A DNA stretch of 64,000 bases, taken from positions 682,001-746,000 of the forward strand of contig NZ_JBBPEV010000001.1 in the NCBI RefSeq assembly GCF_038069945.1. The letters are read 5' to 3'. The position numbers were made by a program, and so were the translations under genes. Under the pieces are notes generated by a model that saw nothing but the letters and a program-made list of their open reading frames with translations, was not told the DNA's origin and ran no database searches. This DNA comes from Aquabacterium sp. A3. GTDB taxonomy: Bacteria > Pseudomonadota > Gammaproteobacteria > Burkholderiales > Burkholderiaceae_C. The first letter of the stretch is position 1. Every line of letters starts with the position of its first letter. This document shows positions 10,228-20,665 of the stretch, in pieces.

Positions 10228-11571
10228 TCAGAGGTAGGCCGGGACCACACAGGTCTTCTTTTCGATGTGGTGCACGAACTCATCGCGGTAGTGCTTGATG
10301 AAGGCGCGCACCGGCATGGCTGCCGCGTCGCCCAGGGCGCAAATGGTGCGACCCTGGATGTTCTCGGCCACGTTGTCGAGCATCTCGATGTCTTCGGGAC
10401 GGCCCTGACCGTTCTCGATGCGATCCACCATGCGCCACAGCCAGCCCGTGCCTTCGCGGCACGGCGTGCACTGGCCGCAGGATTCGTGCATGTAGAAGTA
10501 CGACAGGCGCTGCAGGCTCTTGACCATGCAGCGGGTTTCGTCCATCACGATGACGGCGCCCGAACCCAACATGGAGCCGGCCTTGGCGATGGAGTCATAG
10601 TCCATCGTGCACTCCATCATGATGTGTGCCGGGATCACGGGCGACGACGAGCCACCGGGGATGACGGCCTTGAGCTTTTTGCCACCGCGCACGCCACCGC
10701 ACAACTCCAGCAGGGTCGAAAACGGCGTGCCCAGCGGGATTTCGTAGTTGCCGGGACGCTCCACGTCGCCCGACACGGTGAACAACTTGGTGCCACCATT
10801 GTTGGGCTTGCCCACGGCCAGGAAAGCCTCGCCACCGTTGCGGATGATCCAGGGCACCGCCGCGAAGGTTTCGGTGTTGTTGATCGTGGTGGGCTTGCCG
10901 TACAGACCAAAGCTGGCCGGGAACGGCGGCTTGAAGCGGGGTTGCCCCTTCTTGCCTTCCAGCGACTCCAGCAGCGCAGTTTCTTCGCCGCAGATGTAGG
11001 CGCCGAAGCCGTGGTGCGCATGCAGCTGGAAGCTGAAATTGCTGCCCAGGATGTTGTTGCCCAGCAGACCGGCCGCGCGGGCCTCTTCCAGGGCAGCCTC
11101 GAAGCGCTCGTACACCTCGAAGATCTCGCCATGGATGTAGTTGTAGCCCACCGAGATGCCCATGGCATAAGCCGCAATCGCCATGCCTTCGATCACGATG
11201 TGGGGGTTGTGCATCAGGATCTCGCGATCCTTGGCCGTGCCGGGCTCGCCTTCGTCGGAGTTGCACACCAGGTACTTCTGCCCGGGAAACGCGCGGGGCA
11301 TGAAGCTCCACTTCAGGCCCGTGGGGAAGCCGGCGCCGCCACGACCGCGCAGGCCCGAGGCCTTCACTTCGGCGATCACCTGGTCCTGCGTGAGACCTTC
11401 GCCGCCGTCTTGGCCCAGGATCTTGCGCAGGGCCGCGTAGCCACCGCGGGCTTCGTAGTCCTTCAGACCCCAGTTCTTGCCATCCAGGCCGGCATAGATC
11501 TGGGGGCTGATGTGGCGGTCGTGAAAGCAGGTTTCTGCCCCGGTCGCCTGGAATTTGGAGAGGTCGAGCAT
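10228..11571 (-). CDS. nuoF: NADH-quinone oxidoreductase subunit F (NADH/FMN site)
   Basis: A 447-residue flavoprotein that oxidises NADH and holds FMN and cluster N3. The FMN/NADH glycine-rich segment [13 protein letters not shown] and the cluster motif [12 protein letters not shown] are intact. I chose the ATG reading MLDLSKFQ because a good ribosome site (GAGGTGA) lies 5 bases before it and overlaps the nuoE stop. The frame is open 12 codons further upstream, but that would run into nuoE. NuoE and NuoF together form the electron-input module. Confidence 0.97.
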   Translation of the reverse strand: MLDLSKFQATGAETCFHDRHISPQIYAGLDGKNWGLKDYEARGGYAALRKILGQDGGEGLTQDQVIAEVKASGLRGRGGAGFPTGLKWSFMPRAFPGQKYLVCNSDEGEPGTAKDREILMHNPHIVIEGMAIAAYAMGISVGYNYIHGEIFEVYERFEAALEEARAAGLLGNNILGSNFSFQLHAHHGFGAYICGEETALLESLEGKKGQPRFKPPFPASFGLYGKPTTINNTETFAAVPWIIRNGGEAFLAVGKPNNGGTKLFTVSGDVERPGNYEIPLGTPFSTLLELCGGVRGGKKLKAVIPGGSSSPVIPAHIMMECTMDYDSIAKAGSMLGSGAVIVMDETRCMVKSLQRLSYFYMHESCGQCTPCREGTGWLWRMVDRIENGQGRPEDIEMLDNVAENIQGRTICALGDAAAMPVRAFIKHYRDEFVHHIEKKTCVVPAYL

Positions 11572-11581
11572 CGGGTTCACC

Positions 11582-12067
11582 TCACTTGGCGTTGGCCTTG
11601 AGCACATCGATCAGCTCATCGAGCTTCTCGTTGCTCATGTAGCTGACCATCTGGCGGTCGTTCACCAGGGCCACCGGCGCGTCGGCACAGGCGCCCAGGC
11701 ACTCGCAGTGCTGCACGGTGAACAGGCCGTCGGCGGTGGTACCGCCGTCTTCAACCCCCAGTTTGTCGCACAGATGCTGCAGGGCCTTCTGGCCATCGCG
11801 CAGCTGGCACGGCAGGTTGGTGCACACGTTGATCTTGAACTGACCCACGGGCTTCTGGTTGTACATGTTGTAGAAGGTGGTGACCTCGTGCACCGCGATG
11901 GCGGGCATGCCGATGTAATCAGCCACTTCCTGCTCGCTCTCGGGCGAGACCCAGCCGCGCTCTTGCTGGATGATGGTCAGACAGGCCATGACGGCCGACT
12001 GGCGCTGGTCGGCCGGGTACTTGGCCAGTTCGCGGTCGAACCGCGCTTTGGTGTGTTCGCTCAACAT
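11582..12067 (-). CDS. nuoE: NADH-quinone oxidoreductase subunit E
   Basis: A 161-residue thioredoxin-like subunit binding the [2Fe-2S] cluster N1a. The four ligands are seen as CTNLPC and CECLGAC. The start chosen ([10 protein letters not shown]) matches the family N-terminus. An in-frame extension of 37 codons would overlap nuoD and is rejected. It lies between nuoD and nuoF in the standard order. Confidence 0.96.
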   Translation of the reverse strand: MLSEHTKARFDRELAKYPADQRQSAVMACLTIIQQERGWVSPESEQEVADYIGMPAIAVHEVTTFYNMYNQKPVGQFKINVCTNLPCQLRDGQKALQHLCDKLGVEDGGTTADGLFTVQHCECLGACADAPVALVNDRQMVSYMSNEKLDELIDVLKANAK

Positions 12068-12104
12068 GGGGACGGTGTCTCGCTGTTTGCTCTGCGTTGC
12101 CGGC

Positions 12105-13358
12105 TCAGCGGTCGATTTCGCCGAACACGATGTCCATCGTGCCGATGATCGCCACGGCGTCGGCCAGCATGTGACCACGGGTCATTTCGTCGAGGGCGGC
12201 CAGATGCGGGAACCCTGGCGCCCTGATCTTCAGGCGGTAGGGCTTGTTGGCACCGTCAGACACCAGGTAGATGCCGAACTCGCCCTTGGGATGTTCGACC
12301 GCGGCGTAGGCCTCGGATTCGGGCACGTGGAAGCCTTCGGTGAAGAGCTTGAAGTGGTGGATGAGCTCTTCCATCGACGACTTCATCTTCACGCGCGACG
12401 GTGGTGCCACCTTGTGGTTGTCGGTGATGACCGGACCGGGGTTGGCACGCAGCCAGTCCACGCACTGCTTGATGATGCGGTTGGACTGGCGCAGTTCTTC
12501 CACACGCACCAGATAACGGTCGTAGCAGTCGCCGTTCTTGCCGATGGGGATGTCGAAATCCACCCGGTCGTACACGTCATACGGCTGGTGCTTGCGCAGA
12601 TCCCACACAATGCCGGAGCCGCGCAACATGGCACCCGACAAACCCAGGTTCATGGCGCGCTCGGGCGTGAGCACACCGATGCCCACGGTGCGCTGCTTCC
12701 AGATGCGGTTGTCGGTGAGCAGGGTTTCGTACTCGTCGACCAGCTTGGGGAAGCGCTGGGTGAAATCTTCGATGAAGTCCAGCAGCGAGCCTTGACGGTT
12801 CTCGTTGAGGCGAGCGATGGTCTTGGCGTTCTTGATCTTGCTGACCTTGTACTGCGGCATGACATCCGGCAGGTCACGGTAGACGCCACCCGGACGGAAG
12901 TAGGCCGCGTGCATGCGGGCCCCCGACACGGCTTCGTACATGTCGAACAGGTCTTCGCGCTCGCGGAAGCAGTAGATGAGGATGTTCATCGCGCCGCAGT
13001 CGAACCCGTGACAGCCCAGCCACAGCAGGTGGTTCAGGATGCGGGTGATCTCGGCAAACATCACGCGGATGTACTGCGCACGCACGGGCACGTCCACGCC
13101 CAGCATCTTTTCGATGGCCAGGCAGTAGGCGTGCTCGTTGGACATCATCGAGACGTAGTCCAGGCGGTCCATGTAGGGCAGCGACTGGATGTAGGTCTTG
13201 GACTCGGCCAGCTTCTCGGTGGCGCGGTGCAGCAGGCCGATGTGGGGGTCGGCGCGCTGGATGACTTCGCCGTCCAGCTCCAGCACCAGACGCAGCACGC
13301 CGTGGGCTGCCGGGTGCTGAGGACCGAAGTTCAGGGTGTAGTTCTTGATCTCTGCCAT
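12105..13358 (-). CDS. nuoD: NADH-quinone oxidoreductase subunit D
   Basis: A 417-residue, 49-kDa-type subunit, homologous to NiFe-hydrogenase large subunits without the metal-binding cysteines. It lines the quinone site together with NuoB and NuoH. The N-terminal [14 protein letters not shown] with the two quinone-site histidines is present, as is the C-terminal VFGEIDR. It is a separate gene from nuoC, unlike the fused nuoCD of E. coli. Confidence 0.98.
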   Translation of the reverse strand: MAEIKNYTLNFGPQHPAAHGVLRLVLELDGEVIQRADPHIGLLHRATEKLAESKTYIQSLPYMDRLDYVSMMSNEHAYCLAIEKMLGVDVPVRAQYIRVMFAEITRILNHLLWLGCHGFDCGAMNILIYCFREREDLFDMYEAVSGARMHAAYFRPGGVYRDLPDVMPQYKVSKIKNAKTIARLNENRQGSLLDFIEDFTQRFPKLVDEYETLLTDNRIWKQRTVGIGVLTPERAMNLGLSGAMLRGSGIVWDLRKHQPYDVYDRVDFDIPIGKNGDCYDRYLVRVEELRQSNRIIKQCVDWLRANPGPVITDNHKVAPPSRVKMKSSMEELIHHFKLFTEGFHVPESEAYAAVEHPKGEFGIYLVSDGANKPYRLKIRAPGFPHLAALDEMTRGHMLADAVAIIGTMDIVFGEIDR

Positions 13359-13376
13359 GGCTTGAACCTCAATGCA

Positions 13377-13988
13377 TCAGTGGAGACCACCGTAGTTGTC
13401 TTCACGGATGATGCGCGGGGTGATCTCGCGCGGCTCGATGGTGACGGGCTGGTAGATCACGCGCTTTTGATCGGGGTCGTAGCGCATTTCGACGTAACCC
13501 GAGGTGGGGAAGTCCTTGCGGAAGGGGTGACCGATGAAGCCGTAGTCCGTCAGGATGCGACGCAGGTCCACGTGCCCCTCGAAGACGATGCCGTACAGGT
13601 CGAAGGCTTCACGTTCGAACCAGTTGGCGGCGTTCCAGAGCTCGTTGACCGAGGCCAGCAGGGGCAGGTCGTCTTCGGGTGCGAACACACGCACACGCAG
13701 ACGCCAGTTCTTGCTCAGCGACAGCAGGTGCAACACCACGGCAAATCGGGGCCCATCAGAGAAAGCGCTTTCGGCGCCATCTTTGTAGGTGGAGTAGTCC
13801 AGGCCGCACAGGTCGATCAGTTGCTCGAAGCGCAGCTCGGCATGATCGCGCAGGGTCTGGCACACGGCGAGGTAATCGGCCGCCGACACGGTGATGGTCA
13901 ATTCACCGCGGTCGCTGACCAGCTTCTTGATCTGGTCACCCAGGACGGATTCCAGGGCCGCTTGCAGGTTGGCGAGTTTCTGGCTCAT
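13377..13988 (-). CDS. nuoC: NADH-quinone oxidoreductase subunit C
   Basis: A 203-residue, 30-kDa-type structural subunit of the peripheral arm. The family signature [17 protein letters not shown] around residue 120 and the following [11 protein letters not shown] are clear. It precedes nuoD by 18 bases and follows nuoB by 18 bases. Confidence 0.97.
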   Translation of the reverse strand: MSQKLANLQAALESVLGDQIKKLVSDRGELTITVSAADYLAVCQTLRDHAELRFEQLIDLCGLDYSTYKDGAESAFSDGPRFAVVLHLLSLSKNWRLRVRVFAPEDDLPLLASVNELWNAANWFEREAFDLYGIVFEGHVDLRRILTDYGFIGHPFRKDFPTSGYVEMRYDPDQKRVIYQPVTIEPREITPRIIREDNYGGLH

Positions 13989-14006
13989 GGCTCTCAGGCT
14001 TTCTGC

Positions 14007-14483
14007 TCAGCGGGCGATGGTGTTTTCGCGGCGGATCTTGGCTTGCAGCTGCAAGATGCCATACAGCAGGGCTTCGGCCGTGGGGGGGCAACCGGGCACG
14101 TACACGTCCACCGGCACGATGCGGTCGCATCCACGCACCACCGAGTAGCTGTAGTGGTAGTAGCCGCCACCGTTGGCGCACGAGCCCATGGACAGCACCC
14201 AGCGGGGCTCGGCCATCTGGTCGTACACCTTGCGCAGGGCGGGCGCCATTTTGTTGCACAGGGTGCCGGCCACGATCATCAGGTCGGACTGACGCGGGCT
14301 GGGACGGAACAGCATGCCGAAACGGTCGATGTCGTAGCGCGCCGCACCGGCGTGCATCATCTCGACGGCGCAGCAGGCCAGACCGAAGGTCATCGGCCAC
14401 AGCGAACCCGTTTTGGACCAGTTGATCAACGTGTCCACGGACGTGGTGATGAAGCCCTCTTTGAAGACGCCTTCAATGCCCAT
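14007..14483 (-). CDS. nuoB: NADH-quinone oxidoreductase subunit B (cluster N2)
   Basis: A 158-residue subunit that carries cluster N2, the last electron donor to quinone. The tandem cysteines CCAVEMM are seen at about residue 36, with the other ligands in [10 protein letters not shown] and [11 protein letters not shown]. It is peripheral and contacts NuoD, NuoH and NuoI. Confidence 0.98.
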   Translation of the reverse strand: MGIEGVFKEGFITTSVDTLINWSKTGSLWPMTFGLACCAVEMMHAGAARYDIDRFGMLFRPSPRQSDLMIVAGTLCNKMAPALRKVYDQMAEPRWVLSMGSCANGGGYYHYSYSVVRGCDRIVPVDVYVPGCPPTAEALLYGILQLQAKIRRENTIAR

Positions 14484-14526
14484 TTTGTTTACCTCAATCG
14501 ATGCAGGTGTGACAGACCGGCCGGGA

Positions 14527-14889
14527 TCACTCCCAGTCCAGCGCGCCCTTCTTCCATTCGTAGACGAAACCCACCACCAGGATGGTCAGGAAGAGCATGA
14601 CGGTGGCAAAGCCCGCGATGCCCACATCCTTGAGCGCCACAGCCCAGGGGAACAGGAACGCAATTTCCAGATCGAACAGGATGAACAGGATCGCCACCAG
14701 GTAGTAACGCACGTCGAACTTCATCCGGGCGTCTTCAAAAGCCTCGAAGCCGCACTCGTAGGGTGAGTTCTTGGCTTCATCAGGGCGGCGAGGCCCCAAC
14801 AGAAAACCCAGCAACTGGGGCGCCACGCCCACACCCACGCCCACCAGAATGAAGAGGATGACGGGCAGATATTCTTCGATGTTCACCAT
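14527..14889 (-). CDS. nuoA: NADH-quinone oxidoreductase subunit A
   Basis: A 120-residue, three-helix ND3-like subunit and the first gene of the nuo operon. The functionally important loop [12 protein letters not shown], with the cysteine exposed in the deactive state of mitochondrial complex I, is present. The 246 bases between it and the upstream tRNA-Leu should contain the operon promoter, but I could not pick a convincing -35/-10 pair. Confidence 0.97.
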   Translation of the reverse strand: MVNIEEYLPVILFILVGVGVGVAPQLLGFLLGPRRPDEAKNSPYECGFEAFEDARMKFDVRYYLVAILFILFDLEIAFLFPWAVALKDVGIAGFATVMLFLTILVVGFVYEWKKGALDWE

Positions 14890-15135
14890 GCCGACCGACC
14901 TTGTCAGGACTCACCGCGTGATTGGACCACAACGGACCATGAAAAAAGCGCGCCGGATGCAGCGTCATGCCAGACCGAACCTGACTTGACACCACCACCC
15001 ACAGCGCGCTCACCAGAGCCTCTGCACCCCGTCGCCCTCAGGCACAAACACCAGAGGGACTTGTCCCAGACATCCGCTTCGATCTGACAAACGGCGCTGG
15101 TCATGGGGAGGGCACAGGACTCGTTGTATCTGTTT

Positions 15136-15220
15136 TGGTGCCGACGGCGAGACTCGAACTCGCACAGCTTTCGCCACTACCCCCTCAAGATAGCGTGTCT
15201 ACCAATTTCACCACGTCGGC
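15136..15220 (-). tRNA. tRNA-Leu (anticodon GAG)
   Basis: An 85-base cloverleaf with encoded CCA. The acceptor stem GCCGACG/CGTCGGC pairs perfectly. The anticodon stem CTATC/GGTAG closes the loop TTGAGGG, giving anticodon GAG (bases 15184-15186). A long class II variable arm (TGGCGAAAGCTG) and the T-arm GCGAG-TTCGAGT-CTCGC are present. It sits between secG and nuoA, a conserved arrangement in Burkholderiales. Confidence 0.97.
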
Positions 15221-15256
15221 ATGCTTGGGTCACCACGAGCCGCTCGTAACGGCTTG

Positions 15257-15291
15257 GGTGAGCCCCCGGTTTTGCGTGAGGATGGCTCACC
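15257..15291 (-). other. Stem-loop between secG and tRNA-Leu
   Basis: An 8-base inverted repeat (GGTGAGCC / GGCTCACC, 19-base loop) lies just ahead of the tRNA in the direction of transcription. There is no T tract, so it is more likely an RNA processing or stabilising element for the secG-tRNA transcript than a terminator. Function is inferred only from position. Confidence 0.4.
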
Positions 15292-15395
15292 GGAGACTCA
15301 AATTCTAACCTGAATTCAGGGCCAACCCCAGGGTGATGTATGGCTGGCGCGTCAGTTTCTGCGCCAGATTCACCGCCGGGGCCAACTCGTGCAGC

Positions 15396-15749
15396 TCACT
15401 GCCCGGGGATGAGCGCAGCCCCCGACGCCGGCGTGGCCGGCACCGAAGCAGCAGCAGGCGCCGAAGCAGCCTGGTCAAGGATGCTGGACGGCTTGGACGC
15501 GTCTGCGGGCAAGTTGCCCACATAGGCCAATGCCAGGGTGCAGGCAAAAAACACGGTGGCGGCCACGGCGGTTGAGCGCGAGAGGAAGTTGGCGCTGCCG
15601 GACGCGCCGAACAGGCTGCCCGATGAGCCACTACCGAACGAGGCCCCCATGTCGGCCCCCTTTCCGTGCTGCACCAGCACCAGGCCGATCATGGCCAGGG
15701 CCGAAGCCACCTGCAATAGCACCACCAGGGTGACGAAAGCGTGTTGCAT
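15396..15749 (-). CDS. secG: Preprotein translocase subunit SecG
   Basis: A 117-residue small inner-membrane protein of the SecYEG channel. Two membrane helices (about residues 5-25 and 57-77) flank the glycine/serine-rich cytoplasmic loop GASFGSGSSGSLFGASGSAN, which is the family hallmark. An Ala/Pro-rich C-terminal tail (residues 85-117) is variable among homologues. It lies 38 bases after tpiA. Confidence 0.95.
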   Translation of the reverse strand: MQHAFVTLVVLLQVASALAMIGLVLVQHGKGADMGASFGSGSSGSLFGASGSANFLSRSTAVAATVFFACTLALAYVGNLPADASKPSSILDQAASAPAAASVPATPASGAALIPGQ

Positions 15750-15787
15750 GTTTGAATACTCCGGATTCGATCAGATACCCGGCCACC

Positions 15788-16555
15788 TCAAGCGGCACGG
15801 GCAATCGCGGCGAAATCAGCCGCCTTCAGGGCGGCACCGCCAATCAAGCCACCATCGATGTCGGCCTGCGCGAAGAGCTGGGCGGCGTTGTCAGGCTTGA
15901 CCGAGCCACCATAAAGCAAGGGCACCGATGCGGCCTGCGCCTGCGCCGCACCCGACTGCGCCGCACCCAATTGGGCCCGCAGGAATGCATGCACCGCCTG
16001 GGCCTGCTCGGGGCTGGCGGTTTTGCCGGTGCCGATGGCCCAAACGGGCTCGTAGGCCACCACGATGCGGACCAGATCAGCACCCAAGGTGCTGATCACG
16101 GCCTGCAACTGCCGCCCCACAACCGCTTCGGTCTGGCCAGACTCACGCTCTGCCAAGGTTTCACCCACGCAGACGATGGGCGTCAAACCGTGGGCCAGCG
16201 CGGCCTTGGCCTTGTCGGCAACGAGCTGATCGCTTTCAGCGTGGTAGCTGCGGCGCTCGGAATGCCCAACGATGGCATAGCGCACACCCACATCCACCAG
16301 CATGGGGCCCGCCACCTCACCGGTGTAGGCGCCTTGCGTCTGCACGGACACGTCTTGCGAGCCCACCGCAATGCCACTGCCCTGCAAGGCCGCAGCCACC
16401 TCGGCGAGGTAGACGAACGGAGGGCACACCGCCACGCTGGCGCGCGGCGCGGTGCTCGCCAGGTCAGCCGCCTTGAGGCCCTCGATCAGTTCGGCATTGA
16501 AGGCACGGCTGCCGTGCATCTTCCAGTTGCCCACCACCAGCTTCTTCATGGCCAT
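15788..16555 (-). CDS. tpiA: Triosephosphate isomerase
   Basis: A 255-residue glycolytic TIM barrel interconverting dihydroxyacetone phosphate and glyceraldehyde 3-phosphate. The catalytic residues are in place: Asn/Lys in GNWKMHG, His in VGHSERR, Glu in VAYEPVWAIGTG, and the phosphate loop GGSVK. The start is ambiguous: the ATG used here overlaps the pnp stop (TGATG), and a second ATG two codons later gives the usual MKKLVVGNWK N-terminus. Either way translation is coupled to pnp. Confidence 0.97.
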   Translation of the reverse strand: MAMKKLVVGNWKMHGSRAFNAELIEGLKAADLASTAPRASVAVCPPFVYLAEVAAALQGSGIAVGSQDVSVQTQGAYTGEVAGPMLVDVGVRYAIVGHSERRSYHAESDQLVADKAKAALAHGLTPIVCVGETLAERESGQTEAVVGRQLQAVISTLGADLVRIVVAYEPVWAIGTGKTASPEQAQAVHAFLRAQLGAAQSGAAQAQAASVPLLYGGSVKPDNAAQLFAQADIDGGLIGGAALKAADFAAIARAA

Positions 16556-18834
16556 CACTGCTGTTGTTGCTGTTGGGCCTGACCGTCAGCAGACTCGCCA
16601 CCCATGTCCAGGGGCTGCTGGTCGGCACGGGGCGCACGATCACGGCGCTCGCCACGATCGCCACGGTCACGGCGCTCGCCACGATCACCGCGATCACCAC
16701 GGTCACGACGCTCCCGAGGCTGTTCCTCAGGCATGCCTTCAGGACGCTCCAGCAGCGCCTTCATGGACAGCTTGACGCGACCCTTCTCGTCGGTCTCGAG
16801 CACCTTCACGCGCACGACCTGACCCTCTTGCAGGTAGTCGGACACCTTCTCGACACGCTCGTGGGCGATCTGGCTGATGTGCAGCAGACCATCCTTGCCG
16901 GGCAGCAGGTTCACCAGAGCACCGAAATCGAACAGCTTGGTGACCGCGCCTTCGTAGATGGCGCCGATTTCGACCTCGGCCGTGATCTCGCCGATGCGGC
17001 GCATGGCGTCGTCGGCCTTGCCGGCGTCGGTCGAGGCGATGGTGATCACACCGTCTTCAGCGATGTTGATCTGGCAGCCGGTTTCTTCCGTCAGGGCACG
17101 GATGGTGGCGCCACCCTTGCCGATCACGTCACGGATCTTCTCCGGATTGATCTTCATCGTGTACAGACGGGGCGCGAACTCGGAGATCTCCTGACGGGCG
17201 CCGCCCATGGCTTCGCTCATCTTGCCCAGGATGTGCAGACGGGCTTCCTTGGCCTGGGCCAGCGCCACCTGCATGATTTCCTTGGTGATGCCCTGGATCT
17301 TGATGTCCATCTGCAGGGCGGTCACGCCAGCGGTGGTACCGGCCACCTTGAAGTCCATGTCGCCCAGGTGATCTTCGTCACCCAGGATGTCGGTCAGGAC
17401 GGCGAACTTGTTGCCTTCCTTGATCAGGCCCATGGCGATGCCCGCCACGTGGGCCTTCATGGGCACACCGGCGTCCATCATGGCCAGGCAGCCGCCGCAC
17501 ACAGAGGCCATCGACGACGAGCCGTTGGACTCGGTGATCTCGGAGACCACACGCACGGTGTAGCCGAACTCGTCCTTCGGCGGCAGCAGCGGCACCAGGG
17601 CGCGCTTGGCCAGGCGGCCGTGGCCGATTTCACGGCGCTTCGGCGAGCCCACGCGACCGGTTTCGCCGGTGGCGAACGGAGGCATGTTGTAGTGGAACAG
17701 GAAGGTGTCGCGGAAGTCGCCGGTCAGGGCGTCGATGCGCTGGGCGTCTTGTTCGGTGCCGAGGGTGGCAATGACCAGGGCCTGGGTTTCACCACGGGTG
17801 AACAGGGCCGAGCCGTGCACGCGGGGCAGCACGCCGGTGCGGATCTCGATGGGGCGCACGGTGCGGGTGTCGCGACCGTCGATGCGGGGCTCGCCTTCGA
17901 GAATTTGGCTGCGCACGATGCGGGCTTCGATGTCGAACAGCAGGCCTTCAACCTTGACGCCGTCGAACTCGATGCCCTGGGCGGTCAGCGCATCCTTGAC
18001 TTCAGCATAGGCGGCGCGGCAAGCCTGGGTGCGGGCTTGCTTGGAGCGGATCTGGTAGGCGGCGCGCAGCTTTTCTTCGGCCAGGCCATTGACCGTGGCG
18101 ATGAAGGCTTCGTCCTTGGCGGGCGGCTGCCAATCCCACATGGGCTTGCCGGCGTCGCGCACCAAGTCATGGATGGCGCTGATGGCGACGTTGCCTTGCT
18201 CGTGGCCAAACACCACACCGCCCAGCATGATTTCTTCAGACAACTGGTCGGCTTCACTTTCCACCATCAGCACGGCGGTTTCGGTGCCGGCGACGATGAG
18301 GTCCATCTTGGAATCGGCCATCTGAGCCAGGCTGGGGTTCAGCACGTACTCGCCGTTGATGTAGGCCACGCGCGCCGCACCGATGGGGCCATTGAAGGGG
18401 ATGCCAGCGATGCTCAACGCAGCGCTGGAGGCGATCATGGCGGCGATGTCGGATTGAACTTCAGGGTTCAGCGACAGCACGTGGATGACCAGCTGCACTT
18501 CGTTGTAGAAGCCTTCGGGGAACAGCGGGCGGATCGGACGGTCGATCAGGCGCGAGGTGAGGGTTTCGTGCTCGCTGGGCTTGGCTTCACGCTTGAAGAA
18601 GCTGCCCGGGATCTTGCCGGCGGCGTAGGTCTTTTCGATGTAGTCGACGGTCAGAGGGAAAAAATCCTGACCGGCCTTGGCGGTCTTGGCGCACACGACG
18701 GTGGCCAGCACGGTGGTGCCTTCGATGTCAACCACGACAGCGCCGGTGGCCTGGCGTGCGATTTCGCCGGTTTCCATGGTGACGGTGCGGCCGCCCCACT
18801 GGAAGGTCTTGGTGACTTTGTTGAACATGGTCAT
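16555..18834 (-). CDS. pnp: Polynucleotide phosphorylase
   Basis: A 759-residue 3'-5' exoribonuclease and RNA polymerase that degrades mRNA using phosphate. Order seen: two RNase PH domains (residues about 5-530), a KH domain ([17 protein letters not shown] near residue 565) and an S1 domain ([20 protein letters not shown] to about residue 700). The last ~53 residues are a low-complexity tail made of RDRG/GERR repeats followed by a run of six glutamines. This makes the protein longer than E. coli Pnp. It lies downstream of rpsO, as is usual, and its stop overlaps the tpiA start. Confidence 0.98.
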   Translation of the reverse strand: MTMFNKVTKTFQWGGRTVTMETGEIARQATGAVVVDIEGTTVLATVVCAKTAKAGQDFFPLTVDYIEKTYAAGKIPGSFFKREAKPSEHETLTSRLIDRPIRPLFPEGFYNEVQLVIHVLSLNPEVQSDIAAMIASSAALSIAGIPFNGPIGAARVAYINGEYVLNPSLAQMADSKMDLIVAGTETAVLMVESEADQLSEEIMLGGVVFGHEQGNVAISAIHDLVRDAGKPMWDWQPPAKDEAFIATVNGLAEEKLRAAYQIRSKQARTQACRAAYAEVKDALTAQGIEFDGVKVEGLLFDIEARIVRSQILEGEPRIDGRDTRTVRPIEIRTGVLPRVHGSALFTRGETQALVIATLGTEQDAQRIDALTGDFRDTFLFHYNMPPFATGETGRVGSPKRREIGHGRLAKRALVPLLPPKDEFGYTVRVVSEITESNGSSSMASVCGGCLAMMDAGVPMKAHVAGIAMGLIKEGNKFAVLTDILGDEDHLGDMDFKVAGTTAGVTALQMDIKIQGITKEIMQVALAQAKEARLHILGKMSEAMGGARQEISEFAPRLYTMKINPEKIRDVIGKGGATIRALTEETGCQINIAEDGVITIASTDAGKADDAMRRIGEITAEVEIGAIYEGAVTKLFDFGALVNLLPGKDGLLHISQIAHERVEKVSDYLQEGQVVRVKVLETDEKGRVKLSMKALLERPEGMPEEQPRERRDRGDRGDRGERRDRGDRGERRDRAPRADQQPLDMGGESADGQAQQQQQQ

Positions 18835-18902
18835 GAGTGAATGCTCCTGTGTTGGATGACGGCCTTGGCCGCCGGGTCGCCTGCGCCACTCATGCGCGAT
18901 GC

Positions 18903-18951
18903 CATTCCAGGGGCCCTGCCCTGCACCCTGCTGGACAGGGCCCTTGGAATG
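18903..18951 (-). other. Long hairpin in the pnp leader, candidate RNase III site
   Basis: A 16-position inverted repeat (arms 18903-18918 and 18936-18951) with a 17-base loop. In the pnp-sense RNA it has one A-C mismatch in the stem. No U tract follows, so it is not a standard terminator. It lies about 70 bases ahead of the pnp start. This is the position where E. coli has the RNase III-cleaved hairpin that mediates pnp autoregulation; functional equivalence is inference. Confidence 0.6.
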
Positions 18952-18992
18952 ACACAGCGTTCGCCCGATCGAGTGAAGCTTTGGCGTTCAAA

Positions 18993-19036
18993 GACAAAAA
19001 GCCTGTGCTGGAAACGAACCAGACAGGCTTTTTGTC
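18993..19036 (-). terminator. Hairpin terminator/attenuator after rpsO
   Basis: A perfect 14-base inverted repeat (GACAAAAAGCCTGT and its complement) with a 16-base loop, 12 bases past the rpsO stop. Read from rpsO, the distal arm contains TTTTTGTC, so the U-rich part is also paired. That suggests partial rather than complete termination before pnp, and the A-rich proximal arm makes it usable in both directions. Confidence 0.7.
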
Positions 19037-19048
19037 GTCATGTGGTGC

Positions 19049-19318
19049 TTACTTGCGCAGGCCCAGCTTCTGGATCAGCGCAGCGTAGCGGTCGTAGTCC
19101 TTGGACTTGAGGTAGTCCAGCAGCTTGCGACGACGGCTGACCATGCGCAGCAGGCCGCGGCGACCGTGGTGGTCTTTCTTGTTGGCCTTGAAGTGGGGGG
19201 TCAGTTCGTTGATGCGAGCGGTCAGCAGGGCCACTTGCACTTCGGGAGAGCCGGTGTCGGCTTGGCCACGGGCGTTGGCCTTGATGATCTCGGCCTTGTT
19301 GAGGTCAGCGATGGACAT
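19049..19318 (-). CDS. rpsO: 30S ribosomal protein S15
   Basis: An 89-residue ribosomal protein that binds the central domain of 16S rRNA. The start [11 protein letters not shown] gives exactly the family length. A 44-codon upstream extension of the frame is untranslated leader. Conserved segments: [39 protein letters not shown]. It is followed by a hairpin and then pnp, the classic rpsO-pnp pair. Confidence 0.98.
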   Translation of the reverse strand: MSIADLNKAEIIKANARGQADTGSPEVQVALLTARINELTPHFKANKKDHHGRRGLLRMVSRRRKLLDYLKSKDYDRYAALIQKLGLRK

Positions 19319-19463
19319 GTGTTTCCAGTCTTGGGCTGTGCCGAGCCTGGCGCCCCACCAGACAGCGGCGGGAAGCAGGGTTTCGGCGTTGAACTTGCGA
19401 TCCCGGGTGAAACCAACCCAGGTCGTGCGTGATACCGCATTGATTTTCACAATGCAGCCTTGG

Positions 19464-19493
19464 AGTATACCCCAAAGCCGCCACCGAACTCAA
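19464..19493 (-). promoter_or_regulatory. Predicted sigma-70 promoter of rpsO-pnp
   Basis: Minus-strand TTGAGT and TATACT hexamers separated by 18 bases. The -35 overlaps the 3' end of tsaD. Transcription would start near 19457, leaving a leader of about 140 bases in which S15 autoregulation could act, as is known in E. coli. This is a hexamer match only. Confidence 0.5.
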
Positions 19494-20575
19494 ATGGACG
19501 CCAACTCCCAGCGGGGCATCACGTCAAACGTCGCCGCATGCTGAGGCTGCGCCAGTCCGGCCTGCACCCTCATGGCCGCGGCCAAAGCGATCATGGCGCC
19601 GTTGTCGGTGCACAGGTGAAGCTCGGGGTAATGCACCCGCCCCCCCCGCCGGCGGGCGGCCTCGTCGAGTTGGTCGCGCAAGCGCTGGTTGGCGCCAACC
19701 CCCCCGGCCACCACCAGGCGCTGCAAGCCGGTGCGCTTGAGCGCGGCCAGGGACTTGCGCACCAGCACCTCCACAATGGCCGCCTGCGTGGAGGCCGCCA
19801 GGTCGGCCAGCACCGGCCGGGACGCAGGGTCTTTGAGACGAAGCTCGTCGTCAAGCCACCCCATTCGCACCAGATTGGTGCGAACAGCGGTCTTCAAGCC
19901 CGCAAACGAAAAATCCAGGTTGGCCGAGTGCATCATGGGGCGCGGCAAGTCGAAGGCGTCGTCCCGCCCCTCTTGCGCCAATCGGGAGAGGTGGGGGCCG
20001 CCCGGGTATGGCAAGCCCATGAGCTTGGCGGATTTGTCAAAGGCCTCGCCCGCCGCATCGTCCACGGTCTCGCCCAGCAGCGTGTAGCGGCCCACCCCGT
20101 CCACGCGCATGAGTTGGGTGTGCCCGCCAGAGACCAACAGCGCGACAAACGGAAAAGTGGGAGGGTCGACCGATAAAAAAGGCGACAGCAGGTGGCCCTC
20201 CAGGTGATGCACCCCCAGCAGTGGCTTGTCCAACGCCACCCCAAGGGCTGCCGCAAACCCGGCCCCCACCAGCAAGGCCCCGGCCAAACCGGGCCCGCGG
20301 GTGTAGGCGATCAAATCAATGTCCTGCAGCACCTGCCCCGCCTGCCCGAGCACCTGCCGGGCCAGGGGTACCACGCGGCGGATGTGATCACGCGAGGCCA
20401 GCTCAGGCACCACGCCGCCATAAGCCTGATGCATGTCGATCTGACTGTGCAGGGCGTGCGCCAGCAGCTCTGGGGGCTGCCCAGGCTGAATGCGCACCAG
20501 CGCCAGGCCGGTTTCGTCACACGATGACTCGACGCCAAGCACCAGACGCGTGCCTTTTTGCAGATCGGAACTCAT
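19490..20575 (-). CDS. tsaD: tRNA N6-threonylcarbamoyladenosine transferase TsaD
   Basis: A 361-residue ASKHA-fold enzyme that transfers threonylcarbamoyl to A37 of ANN-decoding tRNAs, working with TsaB/TsaE/TsaC. Seen: N-terminal [10 protein letters not shown], metal-binding histidines in [12 protein letters not shown] (residues 121-132), phosphate motif VSGGHTQL, and C-terminal [12 protein letters not shown] with CTDNGAMIA. Length is somewhat above the E. coli protein. It is transcribed divergently from the nrt operon. Confidence 0.97.
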   Translation of the reverse strand: MSSDLQKGTRLVLGVESSCDETGLALVRIQPGQPPELLAHALHSQIDMHQAYGGVVPELASRDHIRRVVPLARQVLGQAGQVLQDIDLIAYTRGPGLAGALLVGAGFAAALGVALDKPLLGVHHLEGHLLSPFLSVDPPTFPFVALLVSGGHTQLMRVDGVGRYTLLGETVDDAAGEAFDKSAKLMGLPYPGGPHLSRLAQEGRDDAFDLPRPMMHSANLDFSFAGLKTAVRTNLVRMGWLDDELRLKDPASRPVLADLAASTQAAIVEVLVRKSLAALKRTGLQRLVVAGGVGANQRLRDQLDEAARRRGGRVHYPELHLCTDNGAMIALAAAMRVQAGLAQPQHAATFDVMPRWELASI

Positions 20576-20635
20576 GCATCAAGTGTAGACGGTCCCGATC
20601 CGGGGCCCGTACGCACCAAGGCACGGCATCCGGGC

Positions 20636-20650
20636 TGGCACACCACTTGC
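20636..20650 (+). promoter_or_regulatory. Sigma-54 promoter of the nrt operon
   Basis: TGGCAC-N5-TTGC is a full match to the -24/-12 consensus. The invariant GG and GC dinucleotides are correctly spaced. Transcription is predicted to begin near 20662. Sigma-54 control implies activation by an enhancer-binding protein such as NtrC under nitrogen limitation. I saw no convincing NtrC palindrome upstream, only half-site-like GCACC. Confidence 0.75.
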
Positions 20651-20665
20651 GTGCTTGTTGGGCAA

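Noticed and set aside
14942..15010. Six-T tract with AGCGCGC/GCGCGCT arms between tRNA-Leu and nuoA as a terminator
   Set aside because: The 7-bp arms are about 50 bases apart, so the hairpin would be weak. I cannot separate it from chance in GC-rich DNA.
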